DNA of 6,855 nt from Succinivibrio sp. (GTDB lineage: Bacteria > Pseudomonadota > Gammaproteobacteria > Enterobacterales > Succinivibrionaceae): the NCBI GenBank assembly GCA_017959135.1, contig JAGDBH010000008.1, positions 1 through 6,855 on the forward strand. The letters are read 5' to 3'. This document shows positions 1-6,498 of the stretch, one piece after another; positions within the stretch are counted from its first letter, which is position 1, and the number at the start of each line of letters is the position of its first letter. The position numbers were made by a program, and so were the translations under genes. The notes under the pieces are model-generated. The model had not been told where the DNA came from. It saw nothing but the letters and a program-made list of their open reading frames with translations, and did not search any database.

Positions 1-35
1 ATCCTGCGTGATAGAATTTCAGACAGTATTTGGAT

Positions 36-40
36 GGAGG
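36..40 (+). promoter_or_regulatory. Shine-Dalgarno of bepA
   Basis: GGAGG four bases before ATG 45. It decides the start: the upstream in-frame TTG at 30 would put this site inside the gene and add five residues before the signal peptide. Confidence 0.8.
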
Positions 41-44
41 ATAT

Positions 45-1487
45 ATGAAAAGGTCAGTCAGGCAGAGCATAGCTTCTGTAGTAAGTGCAGTGTTTTTATC
101 ATCAGCAGTGCATGCGGCCGATAATATATCCATCCCTGAAATGGGAACTGCAGGCGTTCGAGGAATGACAGTTCAGGCTGAAAGACTCTACGGCGAGTAC
201 TTTATGAGAAAAGCCAGAGGAGCAGGTGCCATCAGCTACGATCCAGTCATGACCGAGTTTATCAATTCAGTCGGCCAGAAACTGATCCTAAGCGCCAATA
301 ATGTTTACTTCCCTTTTGAGTTCTTCCTATCCTCTGATCCAACATTGAATGCATCTGCCTTTTTAGGCGGCAAGGTTCAGGTTAACGCCGGACTGTTCCA
401 CTATACAGACAGCGAGGATGAGTTTGCATCAGTTCTGGCCCACGAAATTTCTCATATAACTCAAAGACATATCGCAAGATTCATTGAAGAACAGTCTGAC
501 AGAGGCGCAATTTCAATAGCAAGCATCATCGGTTCGATAGCCATTGCCATCATTAACCCTACAGTAGGAGCTGCAGCCTTCTCAACTTCAGCCGGAATCA
601 TGTCTCAGAGCGGCATCAACTTTACAAGAGACAATGAATATGAGGCAGACAGAATCGGTATTTCCGTTCTGGAAAAGGCGGGCTACAACCCTATGGCCAT
701 GAGCAGTCTCTTTAAAAAGCTCTTTTCAATGCAGGGTAATATCAACAGTGCCTATGCCCTGCTGATTGACCACCCTCTCTCTGAGATCCGTGTTGCCGAG
801 GCTTATAACCGCGCAAAGAACATGCCGCAGAGAAAAAACTCAAATAATCCAAACTTTATGCTGGCAAAGGCTCGTGTGGATGTCAGATACATGAACCTCA
901 AACTTAACGAGTTCAAAGAGAGACTGTTAAAGGCAGAAAAGGTTAATCACTACTACAAGAATTATGCTCTTGCTCTGATTTACTACGGCGAGGGCAACTA
1001 CTCAAAGGCAAAGGAGTATCTTGAGAAACTCTCCTCTCTGTCATCAAATGATTTTATCGTTGATTTATATACCGATATCGATATAGAAAGCGGAAAGTAC
1101 GATTCTGCAATTTCAAGATTAAGACTCCTGTATGCCAAGAAGCCATACGACAGTGCCATTGCAGTAAACCTTGCCAATGCCTATTTAAAGGCTAAACAGG
1201 GAAAACAGGCTCAGGTGGTTTTAGAGAAATTCCTGCAGAAATATCCTACTGACTCATTTGCCAATGAAATGCTGACAGAAAGCTTTCTGCTGCAGAAAAA
1301 CAAATGTCAGGCTTTAATCACTCATGCCCAGACTCTAGCTTTAAAAGCCGATTACAACAAAGCCTTCAACAGTCTTAACGATGCAATGCACTCCTGCAAA
1401 GGTTCCTATTCACAGATTGCCCGCGCAAAATTCGCCAAGATTTCAGATCAGAAGGATTTTGACGAAAAACTAGAAAAAAGACGTTAA
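45..1487 (+). CDS. bepA: BepA-type periplasmic M48 metalloprotease with TPR domain
   Basis: Periplasmic zinc metalloprotease and chaperone that, in the E. coli family member, assists or degrades outer-membrane proteins such as LptD stalled at the BAM complex. The 480-aa product is close to E. coli BepA (487 aa). Residues 1-24 form a signal peptide with a VHA|AD cleavage site. The zinc motif HEISH lies at 133-137, the third ligand is E198 in the EYEAD motif, and H243 in the DHPLSE segment matches the regulatory 'histidine switch' of E. coli BepA. A Gly/Ile-rich hydrophobic stretch lies at about 155-178. Residues from about 265 to the end are helical TPR-like repeats. The start at 45 follows GGAGG (36-40) by four bases and opens the signal peptide directly; an in-frame TTG at 30 lies upstream of that site. 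The only two cysteines I see are C421 and C451, both in the TPR part. The gene stands alone before a terminator. Identification is confident; its substrate here is inferred from the family. Confidence 0.93.
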   Translation: MKRSVRQSIASVVSAVFLSSAVHAADNISIPEMGTAGVRGMTVQAERLYGEYFMRKARGAGAISYDPVMTEFINSVGQKLILSANNVYFPFEFFLSSDPTLNASAFLGGKVQVNAGLFHYTDSEDEFASVLAHEISHITQRHIARFIEEQSDRGAISIASIIGSIAIAIINPTVGAAAFSTSAGIMSQSGINFTRDNEYEADRIGISVLEKAGYNPMAMSSLFKKLFSMQGNINSAYALLIDHPLSEIRVAEAYNRAKNMPQRKNSNNPNFMLAKARVDVRYMNLKLNEFKERLLKAEKVNHYYKNYALALIYYGEGNYSKAKEYLEKLSSLSSNDFIVDLYTDIDIESGKYDSAISRLRLLYAKKPYDSAIAVNLANAYLKAKQGKQAQVVLEKFLQKYPTDSFANEMLTESFLLQKNKCQALITHAQTLALKADYNKAFNSLNDAMHSCKGSYSQIARAKFAKISDQKDFDEKLEKRR

Positions 1488-1498
1488 CATCTGCCCAA

Positions 1499-1545
1499 AA
1501 ATCGTACTGTGACATTTCAGAGTACGATTTGTATGCCTTTTTTTT
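1499..1545 (+). terminator. Rho-independent terminator after bepA
   Basis: AAATCGTACT (1499-1508) pairs perfectly with AGTACGATTT (1521-1530). One G-G mismatch and three more pairs sit inside, closing a CATT loop. A run of eight T (1538-1545) follows, seven bases past the stem, which is further than usual, so efficiency is uncertain. It separates bepA from panC. Confidence 0.7.
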
Positions 1546-1570
1546 GAGAAAAATCACCAATTCCCCAATA

Positions 1571-1600
1571 TTGTAGTAAACTTGTTTAGATTTTTATTTT
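1571..1600 (+). promoter_or_regulatory. Possible panCD promoter
   Basis: TTGTAG (1571-1576) and TATTTT (1595-1600), 18 bp apart, resemble sigma-70 -35 and -10 boxes and lie just after the bepA terminator and before panC. Both boxes are imperfect and the region is AT-rich, so this is weak. A promoter is expected here because a terminator precedes panC. Confidence 0.25.
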
Positions 1601-1623
1601 GAATAAACTAAGTGAGTCATGTT

Positions 1624-2475
1624 ATGCCACAGTGTTTTCATACTGTAAAAGAATTAAGAGATTATCTGAAACCTTTAAAAGCACAGGGAAAAACCGTTGG
1701 TCTTGTACCAACCATGGGTGCATTGCATCAGGGACATGCAACACTGATATCAAATTCCGCAAAGGAAAATGACATCACTGTTGTTAGTGTTTTCGTAAAT
1801 CCAACTCAGTTTGGACCAACCGAAGATTTTGATGCCTACCCAAGAACTCTGGAAGCTGATCTTGAGGTTGTCGGCAAAGCTGGCGGAGATGTTGTATTTG
1901 CGCCTTCACCTGCAGAAATGTATCCAAGCCGTGATGATACCTGGGTTGAAGTTACAGGCAACATCACCAAGGTACTGTGCGGAAAGAGCAGACCAATCCA
2001 TTTCAGAGGCGTAACCACCGTTGTATCAAAGCTTTTCAACATCGTTGGACCTACCCGTGCATACTTTGGTCAGAAAGATGCTCAGCAGGTAGAAGTTCTG
2101 CGCCGTATGGTCAAGGATATGTTCTTTGATCTTGAGCTTAGAATTGTTCCTATCGTAAGAGAAGAAAGCGGTCTTGCAAGAAGTTCAAGAAACACCTACC
2201 TGTCAGCAGAGGAAAAAGCTGCAGCAGTTATTCTTTCAAAGACACTTAAGAGTGCTCTGGAAAAGTTTAAGTCAGGAACCACAAAGCTTGAAGACATTAT
2301 CAGCTTTACTAAAACTGAGATTGCTAAAGAGCCGCTAGCCAACATTGAATATGTTGAGTGCTACGGTCTTCCAGGACTTTATGAGCTGAACGGTGAAATC
2401 AAGGCTCCTGCCCTGCTTGCAGTTGCTGTTCGTTTTGGCACCACTAGACTGATTGATAACATCATTCTGGAGTAA
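1624..2475 (+). CDS. panC: Pantothenate synthetase (pantoate--beta-alanine ligase)
   Basis: Cytoplasmic enzyme that joins pantoate and beta-alanine with ATP, through a pantoyl-adenylate, to give pantothenate, the precursor of coenzyme A. From ATG 1624 the product is 283 aa, the same length as E. coli PanC. Visible motifs are the nucleotide-binding PTMGALHQGH segment with the HIGH-like HQGH at 35-38, the FVNPTQFGP substrate loop, YFGQKDAQQ at 147-155, and SSRN at 187-190, the family's counterpart of KMSKS. An in-frame GTG at 1612 would add four residues, but it lies inside AAGTGAG (1610-1616), the only Shine-Dalgarno-like sequence, seven bases before ATG 1624; I therefore chose ATG. panD follows after three bases, so beta-alanine supply and use are co-expressed. 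panB is not adjacent and must lie elsewhere or be replaced by uptake of pantoate or pantothenate. Confidence 0.96.
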   Translation: MPQCFHTVKELRDYLKPLKAQGKTVGLVPTMGALHQGHATLISNSAKENDITVVSVFVNPTQFGPTEDFDAYPRTLEADLEVVGKAGGDVVFAPSPAEMYPSRDDTWVEVTGNITKVLCGKSRPIHFRGVTTVVSKLFNIVGPTRAYFGQKDAQQVEVLRRMVKDMFFDLELRIVPIVREESGLARSSRNTYLSAEEKAAAVILSKTLKSALEKFKSGTTKLEDIISFTKTEIAKEPLANIEYVECYGLPGLYELNGEIKAPALLAVAVRFGTTRLIDNIILE

Positions 2476-2478
2476 GAG

Positions 2479-2859
2479 ATGATTTATACCATGATTCACG
2501 GAAAAATCCACCGTGCCACCATTACTGAAGCAAATCTTGAGTATGTAGGCTCAATCACCATTGATGAGGATCTGCTTGACGCTTCAGGAATTCTTCCTGG
2601 AGAAAAAGTTCAGATCGTAAATAACAACAATGGAGCCAGACTTGAAACCTACACCATTCCAGGTGAGAGAGGCTCAGGAGTTATCTGTCTTAACGGTGCT
2701 GCAGCACGCTGTGCCATGAAGGGCGATATCGTCATCATCATTGCCTACGCTCAGATGGACGAACAGGAAGCTCGCGCTCTTAAGCCAAAGGTTGTCCTGG
2801 TTGATGAGAAGAATCATATCGTAAAGAATTTTTCAGAAAAGGCAAACGCTACTGTTTAG
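2479..2859 (+). CDS. panD: Aspartate 1-decarboxylase (pyruvoyl enzyme)
   Basis: Decarboxylates L-aspartate to beta-alanine, the partner substrate of PanC. The 126-aa length equals the E. coli proenzyme. The self-cleavage site Gly24-Ser25 is intact within YVGS, so Ser25 should become the pyruvoyl group. The residues known in the family to shape the active site are all in register: Lys9, Tyr22, Arg54, Tyr58 and Asn72, the last in the LNGAAAR segment. The gene starts three bases after the panC stop. Its Shine-Dalgarno GGAG (2469-2472) lies in the last codons of panC, which suggests translational coupling. A terminator begins 24 bases after the stop. Nothing odd is seen. The cytoplasmic homotetramer is expected from the family. 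Confidence 0.97.
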   Translation: MIYTMIHGKIHRATITEANLEYVGSITIDEDLLDASGILPGEKVQIVNNNNGARLETYTIPGERGSGVICLNGAAARCAMKGDIVIIIAYAQMDEQEARALKPKVVLVDEKNHIVKNFSEKANATV

Positions 2860-2883
2860 CAGGAAAATCTGAAGAATAGCTTT

Positions 2884-2911
2884 AAAAAACGCTCCCTAGG
2901 AGCGTTTTTTT
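2884..2911. terminator. Bidirectional terminator shared by panD and hda
   Basis: AAAAAACGCTCC (2884-2895) and GGAGCGTTTTTT (2899-2910) form a perfect 12-bp stem with a CTA loop. The T run on the + strand ends panCD. On the - strand the complement of the A run gives a U tract that ends hda. The hda stop codon (2910-2912) overlaps the last stem base, so the two converging transcripts share one compact element. Confidence 0.88.
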
Positions 2912-3620
2912 ATAGGTTCAGAAGAGATTTTACAAAAGGAATGGTCAGGTAGTGAGACTGTTCTATCTGAACCTTTTCCAGTCTGTCTAAAAGCTCAACC
3001 AAAGACCTCATATCACGGTTAAAGTGTCTTACCAGGAAGGTAGCAGTATTCTCTGGCAGATTAAAGTGTCTGAACTGAGCTCTCTTGGTAATGGCCTCGA
3101 TACACTCATCCTCGTTTAAGTAATTTAGCTGGAACTTAACACCGCTTGAAAGTCTGGTGGTCAGATCCTTTTTCTTAAATGGAATAGTGTCAAATGAGGT
3201 CTTTCCGGTCATAATCAGAGTTCCCTCTCTTCGGTCATACCAGCGGTTATAAAGACCGAACAGGGAAATCTCAAACTGCTCATCCCCGGCAATGGCATCA
3301 ACATTATCCAGAAGAATGTTCTTTGGCAGATCAACATCCAGAACCATAGGACCTAATGTCTTTGCCAGATTCAGATCCAAGAAGAAAACATTCTGGATCT
3401 GATCTGACTTAAGCTGGAAAAGAGCATTCAGAAGATGGGTTTTACCACAGCCTTCAGGGCCGAAATAGTAGTAAAACTCGTTTACCTCGTCCTCAACGGC
3501 ATGCTTTAGTGAAGATACCGCATATGAATTTGAACCTTCAACAAAGGTTGAAAAATCACTCTTGTCTGAAATCTTAAAATCTAAAGCCTGCTGATATGGA
3601 ACCTTATTTTTTTCTTCCAT
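2910..3620 (-). CDS. hda: Hda, DnaA regulatory inactivator (AAA+ ATPase)
   Basis: DnaA-related AAA+ protein that, bound to the DNA-loaded sliding clamp, stimulates ATP hydrolysis by DnaA and so prevents re-initiation at oriC. The product is 236 aa, and its C-terminus LTIPFVKSLLNL is nearly that of E. coli Hda. An N-terminal clamp-binding motif QALDF sits at 11-15. Walker A is GPEGCGKT at 54-61, Walker B ends in D105 of NILLDN, the DNVDAIAGDE segment is typical, the likely arginine finger is R156 in TTRLSSG, and the sensor II region is NRDMRSL at 201-207. Walker A here is a full GKT form, closer to DnaA than the GRS version I recall for E. coli Hda. ATG 3620 follows AAGGA (3626-3630) by five bases. 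It is the second gene of an operon, 28 bases after the DUF2066 stop. Confidence 0.93.
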   Translation of the reverse strand: MEEKNKVPYQQALDFKISDKSDFSTFVEGSNSYAVSSLKHAVEDEVNEFYYYFGPEGCGKTHLLNALFQLKSDQIQNVFFLDLNLAKTLGPMVLDVDLPKNILLDNVDAIAGDEQFEISLFGLYNRWYDRREGTLIMTGKTSFDTIPFKKKDLTTRLSSGVKFQLNYLNEDECIEAITKRAQFRHFNLPENTATFLVRHFNRDMRSLVELLDRLEKVQIEQSHYLTIPFVKSLLNL

Positions 3621-3648
3621 TTCTATCCTTAATGTTCACTGATATTGA

Positions 3649-4926
3649 TTATTTCTCTAAAGCGACAGATGAATTATCTGAATCGTCAGTAATAGTAATC
3701 ACAGGAACATCATTAGATGTATCTCCGGCAGGAGCTGCTGCAGGAACAGTAGTAGTAACTTCAACAGTCTGTCTTACGGTTTCCTTTGTATAGGCATCAT
3801 TGCCATAGTTATTAATAGAAGAGGTAACTCTCTGAGTAGTTGTAGTGGTTACAGAACCAACATTGTCGGCAGGCTTTGCAGTACCGTTTGACTCGTTGAA
3901 TCTGTAAGTCCAAGGACCAACCTTGGTAAACTCAGTTGCATGAGTAAAGGTGCCGTCCAGGATTGCTGGAGAAGATCCGGTTGGGATCAGGAAGATAACA
4001 CCGTCTGAATTGTAGCCCAGAACCTGAATATCTGATTCATAGCCGTAGGTAATCAGGATGCGCTTGATCTTTGGATAATCAGCAACATTCTCAATGTCGG
4101 TAATAAGAACTCTTACACCGCCTTTAACTGGTCCCAGCTCAATTGAACCATCGCCGGTTACAGGAGTAATGGTATCAGCTTCGTTTGCAGAAGTTGCAGC
4201 AGGAGCTGTAGAAGCAGCTGCAGTGTCCTTTGAAGAATTCATTAGAACCTGGGCAATCTGAGCAGACATCTGAGCAGATGCGGTTTCAGCATCGCCACTG
4301 TTTGAACCGCTGCCTAATGACTTACCTTCAGCATCGCAGAGATTCCATTTAACAGAATAGCTGTTGCCGTCGGAATCGCGCTCCATAACACCGCTTACAA
4401 AATACTTGGCGTCGTAACGCTTTGAAGCCTTGGCAATCATTTCATCAGAGTGAGAAACGATGGTCTGAGAGTTAACCTGCTGAACATCATCAAGATCCAT
4501 TACAGGAAACATGATGCTGAACTTATTCTTCTGAGCAGAATTCTGAAGCTTCTGAACAAAATCAGTATTGCCCTCACCTGACAGTAAAGATGAATCAGCA
4601 GATGAAAGATCTGCAATCCAGGCAACAATTGTACCGGTCTCACCGTTCCATACACCGATTCCCTTTGAAGACAGAAGATTGTTTATCTTCTCATCGTTAA
4701 AGCTTACCTGCAGGTAGTTGCCGTTGATGCTGATAGTATCAATGGTAGTACGGATATCCTCCAGGGATAAAGAATTAGCTGGGTCTGTAACATTTGCCGA
4801 GGTCGCATCAGAGAATGCCTTAACAATCGCATTGTCCATACCATTGTCCAAAGGAGTCTCAAAAATCTCGGTTGCATTTGCACCACAACTGAGCATTGCT
4901 GCACATAATACTGTAATTAATTTCAT
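3649..4926 (-). CDS. DUF2066-family secreted protein, function unknown
   Basis: Exported protein of 425 aa from ATG 4926. I recognise the DUF2066 pattern but no function is established. Residues 1-18 (hydrophobic LITVLCAAML, ending ANA|TE) look like a signal peptide; a cysteine at 14 is not in a good lipobox. DUF2066 hallmarks are YLQVSFNDEKINNLLSSKGI at 71-90 followed by GVW, then IVAWIADL at 100-107 and FPVMDLDDV at 140-148. An Ala/Ser/Thr-rich linker spans about 232-262. A second folded segment, about 264-345, opens with GGVRVLITDIE and ends in WTYRF. The tail from about 350 is low-complexity (Thr, Asn, Asp, Ala, Pro) and probably disordered. Two in-frame ATGs upstream (4962, 4953) are possible, but GGGG (4933-4936) six bases before 4926 and the signal peptide favour 4926. 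It heads an operon with hda and faces purM. The protein is probably periplasmic or envelope-facing. Confidence 0.82.
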   Translation of the reverse strand: MKLITVLCAAMLSCGANATEIFETPLDNGMDNAIVKAFSDATSANVTDPANSLSLEDIRTTIDTISINGNYLQVSFNDEKINNLLSSKGIGVWNGETGTIVAWIADLSSADSSLLSGEGNTDFVQKLQNSAQKNKFSIMFPVMDLDDVQQVNSQTIVSHSDEMIAKASKRYDAKYFVSGVMERDSDGNSYSVKWNLCDAEGKSLGSGSNSGDAETASAQMSAQIAQVLMNSSKDTAAASTAPAATSANEADTITPVTGDGSIELGPVKGGVRVLITDIENVADYPKIKRILITYGYESDIQVLGYNSDGVIFLIPTGSSPAILDGTFTHATEFTKVGPWTYRFNESNGTAKPADNVGSVTTTTTQRVTSSINNYGNDAYTKETVRQTVEVTTTVPAAAPAGDTSNDVPVITITDDSDNSSVALEK

Positions 4927-4971
4927 TGAATTCCCCAAGCCTATTTTCTGCATTTTATTCACTAAAATCTG

Positions 4972-4977
4972 ATGATA
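4972..4977 (-). promoter_or_regulatory. Possible -10 box of the DUF2066-hda operon
   Basis: Read on the - strand this is TATCAT, one base from TATAAT. It would start transcription near 4965, about 40 bases before ATG 4926. The -35 position (4995-5000, GAAAAT on the - strand) is poor, so the promoter, if real, would be weak or activator-dependent. By-eye call in AT-rich DNA. Confidence 0.22.
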
Positions 4978-5015
4978 TTTTCTGTATTCCGATGATTTTC
5001 TGCTGACTAAAAAAC

Positions 5016-5029
5016 TTGATATCTATCAG
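5016..5029. promoter_or_regulatory. FNR/CRP-family-like operator
   Basis: TTGAT-ATCT-ATCAG matches the FNR consensus TTGAT-N4-ATCAA at nine of ten defined bases. It lies about 90 bases upstream of the DUF2066 start, so it could make that operon respond to oxygen. The centre is about 57 bases above the guessed start site, not at the usual -41.5 or -61.5. A chance match in AT-rich sequence is possible. Confidence 0.3.
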
Positions 5030-5095
5030 ATTTTTAAGACAGATTTTAACAGAAACCCAACCTTCGGCAAAACCGAAAATCTACAGAAAAAAACC

Positions 5096-5114
5096 GTTCA
5101 TAAATTATATGAAC
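5096..5114. repeat. Perfect 7-bp inverted repeat, operator-like
   Basis: GTTCATA (5096-5102) and TATGAAC (5108-5114) are perfect inverted arms around AATTA. It lies mid-way in the divergent region, about 170 bases from the DUF2066 start and 240 from the purM start. The symmetric 19-bp form suits a dimeric DNA-binding protein. I cannot assign it to a known regulator. Confidence 0.45.
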
Positions 5115-5208
5115 ACAAAAAGCATATATCTGTAATAGCAACCAGCTCATATGCAGTTAACTCTTTATAAGATAAGGAGTTTTACCAAGCATCTGAAGAA
5201 AAATTCTA

Positions 5209-5237
5209 CTGATTTGCCATAAATTCGTCTGCATAAT
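5209..5237 (+). promoter_or_regulatory. Possible purM promoter
   Basis: CATAAT (5232-5237) is one base from a consensus -10, with CTGATT (5209-5214) 17 bp upstream as a poor -35. It would leave a leader of about 110 bases. A second -10-like TAAAAT at 5300-5305 is nearer to purM but has no -35 match. Neither can be preferred from sequence alone. Confidence 0.2.
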
Positions 5238-5257
5238 TCTACCACATACTAAGACAC

Positions 5258-5284
5258 ATGAAATTTCATATTTGAGATGAAATT
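5258..5284. repeat. ATGAAATT palindrome plus repeated half-site
   Basis: ATGAAATTTCAT (5258-5269) is a perfect 12-bp palindrome. Its half ATGAAATT recurs at 5277-5284, 19 bp downstream, roughly two helical turns. The cluster is 70-95 bases before the purM start, just upstream of the -10-like TAAAAT (5300-5305), a position where a regulator could act. No known operator is matched. Confidence 0.4.
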
Positions 5285-5353
5285 ACCTGTCAATTTTTGT
5301 AAAATTGCGCACAGAATTTTTCATTCAACCGAAAGTTTTACCTGGAGACTAAA

Positions 5354-6406
5354 ATGGCATCAAATTTGACCTACAAAGAAGCTGGCGTTGATATTAATGC
5401 AGGAGACGAGCTGGTACAGCGCATCAAAGCCCCTGTAAAGAAGACCACCAGACCTGAAGTTATTGGCGGACTAGGCGGATTTGGAGCATTAACCAGACTA
5501 CCTAAGGGATATACAAATCCTGTATTGGTTACTGGTACTGACGGTGTAGGAACCAAGTTACGTCTTGCAATCGATCTTAAGAGACACTCAACCGTAGGTC
5601 AGGATCTGGTTGCTATGAGCGTAAATGATATTGTGGTTCAGGGTGCTGAGCCATTTTTATTTCTAGACTACTATGGAACAGGTAAGCTGGATGTTGATAC
5701 AGCTACTACCGTTGTTACCGGAATTGCACACGGCTGTGAGCTGAGCGGCTGTGCCCTGGTTGGCGGTGAGACTGCTGAAATGCCAGGCATGTATGAAGAA
5801 GGTGATTACGACCTTGCTGGTTTTGCAGTAGGCGTTGTTGATGAGGACAAGATCATCGACGGCTCTAAGGTAAAGGTTGGCGACAAGCTGATCGGTATCG
5901 CTTCATCAGGTCCACACTCAAACGGTTATTCACTGATCCGCGCAATTCTTAAGAAGTGCGGTGTAAATCCTCTAGAGGACAAGCTGTCAGACGGAACCTT
6001 AATTGCAGATGCACTTATGGCTCCAACCAGAATCTATGTTAAGCAGATTCTGAAGCTAATCAAGGAAGTAGACGTTCATGCCTTAGCACTCATCACCGGC
6101 GGCGGTTTCTGGGAGAACATTCCAAGAGTACTTCCAGAGGGAACCTGCGCTGCATGTGACGGCGATTCATGGGAGCGTCCAGAAGTATTCAAGTTCTTAA
6201 AGAAGAACGGTAATGTTGATGCTTATGAGATGTTCAGAACCTTCAACTGCGGTGTAGGTATGATTGCAGTTGTATCAGCAGACGAGGCTGACAAGGCTGT
6301 TGAAGTTCTGAATTCATTAGGCGAGAAGGCATGGGTTCTTGGTGAAATCGCACCTACCGGTGCAGATGGCAAGCAGGTAACCATCAAGAACTACGAAAAC
6401 TTCTAA
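5354..6406 (+). CDS. purM: Phosphoribosylformylglycinamidine cyclo-ligase (AIR synthetase)
   Basis: Catalyses the fifth step of de novo purine synthesis in the cytoplasm: ATP-dependent ring closure of FGAM to AIR. The product is 350 aa (E. coli 345). Family motifs appear in order: GGFGAL at 41-46, the glycine-rich GTDGVGTKL at 61-69, [13 protein letters not shown] at 88-100 followed by [20 protein letters not shown] at 132-147, LAGFAVGVV at 154-162, [10 protein letters not shown] at 185-194, and [15 protein letters not shown] in the C-terminal half. ATG 5354 has GGAG (5344-5347) six bases upstream. The gene is divergent from the DUF2066-hda operon. A strong terminator follows within 30 bases, so purN, which commonly follows purM in gammaproteobacteria, is not co-transcribed here. 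No PurR box is visible upstream. Confidence 0.97.
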   Translation: MASNLTYKEAGVDINAGDELVQRIKAPVKKTTRPEVIGGLGGFGALTRLPKGYTNPVLVTGTDGVGTKLRLAIDLKRHSTVGQDLVAMSVNDIVVQGAEPFLFLDYYGTGKLDVDTATTVVTGIAHGCELSGCALVGGETAEMPGMYEEGDYDLAGFAVGVVDEDKIIDGSKVKVGDKLIGIASSGPHSNGYSLIRAILKKCGVNPLEDKLSDGTLIADALMAPTRIYVKQILKLIKEVDVHALALITGGGFWENIPRVLPEGTCAACDGDSWERPEVFKFLKKNGNVDAYEMFRTFNCGVGMIAVVSADEADKAVEVLNSLGEKAWVLGEIAPTGADGKQVTIKNYENF

Positions 6407-6430
6407 TCATAACTTAGAATTTTCCGCAGA

Positions 6431-6459
6431 AAGCTCCACAAAAAAGTGGAGCTTTTTTT
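6431..6459 (+). terminator. Rho-independent terminator after purM
   Basis: AAGCTCCAC (6431-6439) pairs perfectly with GTGGAGCTT (6446-6454) around an A6 loop, and the T run extends to 6459. It begins 24 bases after the purM stop and isolates purM from speA. Confidence 0.9.
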
Positions 6460-6475
6460 ATGTAATCATAAAAAC

Positions 6476-6498
6476 AAATGTGTTATATTAACGCATTT
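6476..6498. repeat. Dyad overlapping a possible speA -10 box
   Basis: AAATG-T-GTTA (6476-6485) and TAAC-G-CATTT (6489-6498) flank TAT: nine Watson-Crick pairs, plus one T-G pair if RNA. The centre contains TATATT (6484-6489), one base from a consensus -10, so it could be an operator over a speA promoter, or a hairpin if transcription starts upstream. No good -35 is seen 17 bp upstream. Confidence 0.4.

Larger units (their letters stand above)
4927..5353. other. Non-coding divergent region between DUF2066-hda and purM
   Basis: A 427-nt AT-rich stretch with no credible ORF; the longest with an ATG is 23 codons (5151-5222), without a Shine-Dalgarno. It must hold promoters for both directions. 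It contains several dyads: an FNR-like box (5016-5029), GTTCATA-AATTA-TATGAAC (5096-5114) and ATGAAATTTCAT (5258-5269). CAGATTTT occurs twice with a 13-bp period (5027-5034, 5040-5047) and once inverted (4964-4971). I see no PurR-type operator, tRNA or terminator. Confidence 0.7.

Noticed and set aside
30..44. TTG start for bepA at 30
   Set aside because: It would put GGAGG inside the gene and add five residues before a normal signal peptide; ATG 45 is well placed.
1612..1623. GTG start for panC at 1612
   Set aside because: The GTG lies within the probable Shine-Dalgarno AAGTGAG, and ATG 1624 gives the E. coli length of 283 aa.
1836..2042. Antisense ORF within panC
   Set aside because: Shadow of panC, whose frame is fully supported by motifs; the antisense product resembles nothing recognised.
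3596..3793. + strand ORF over the hda/DUF2066 junction
   Set aside because: It is antisense to two supported genes and lacks a recognisable product.
4927..4962. Longer N-terminus for the DUF2066 protein
   Set aside because: Starting at 4962 or 4953 adds polar residues before the signal peptide; ATG 4926 has GGGG six bases upstream.
5063..5077. Hairpin TTCGG-CAAAA-CCGAA as a terminator
   Set aside because: The stem is only five pairs and no T run follows on either strand.
5151..5222. 23-codon ORF in the divergent region
   Set aside because: It has no Shine-Dalgarno before ATG 5151; the AAGGAG at 5174-5179 is inside it and has no start codon after it at proper spacing.
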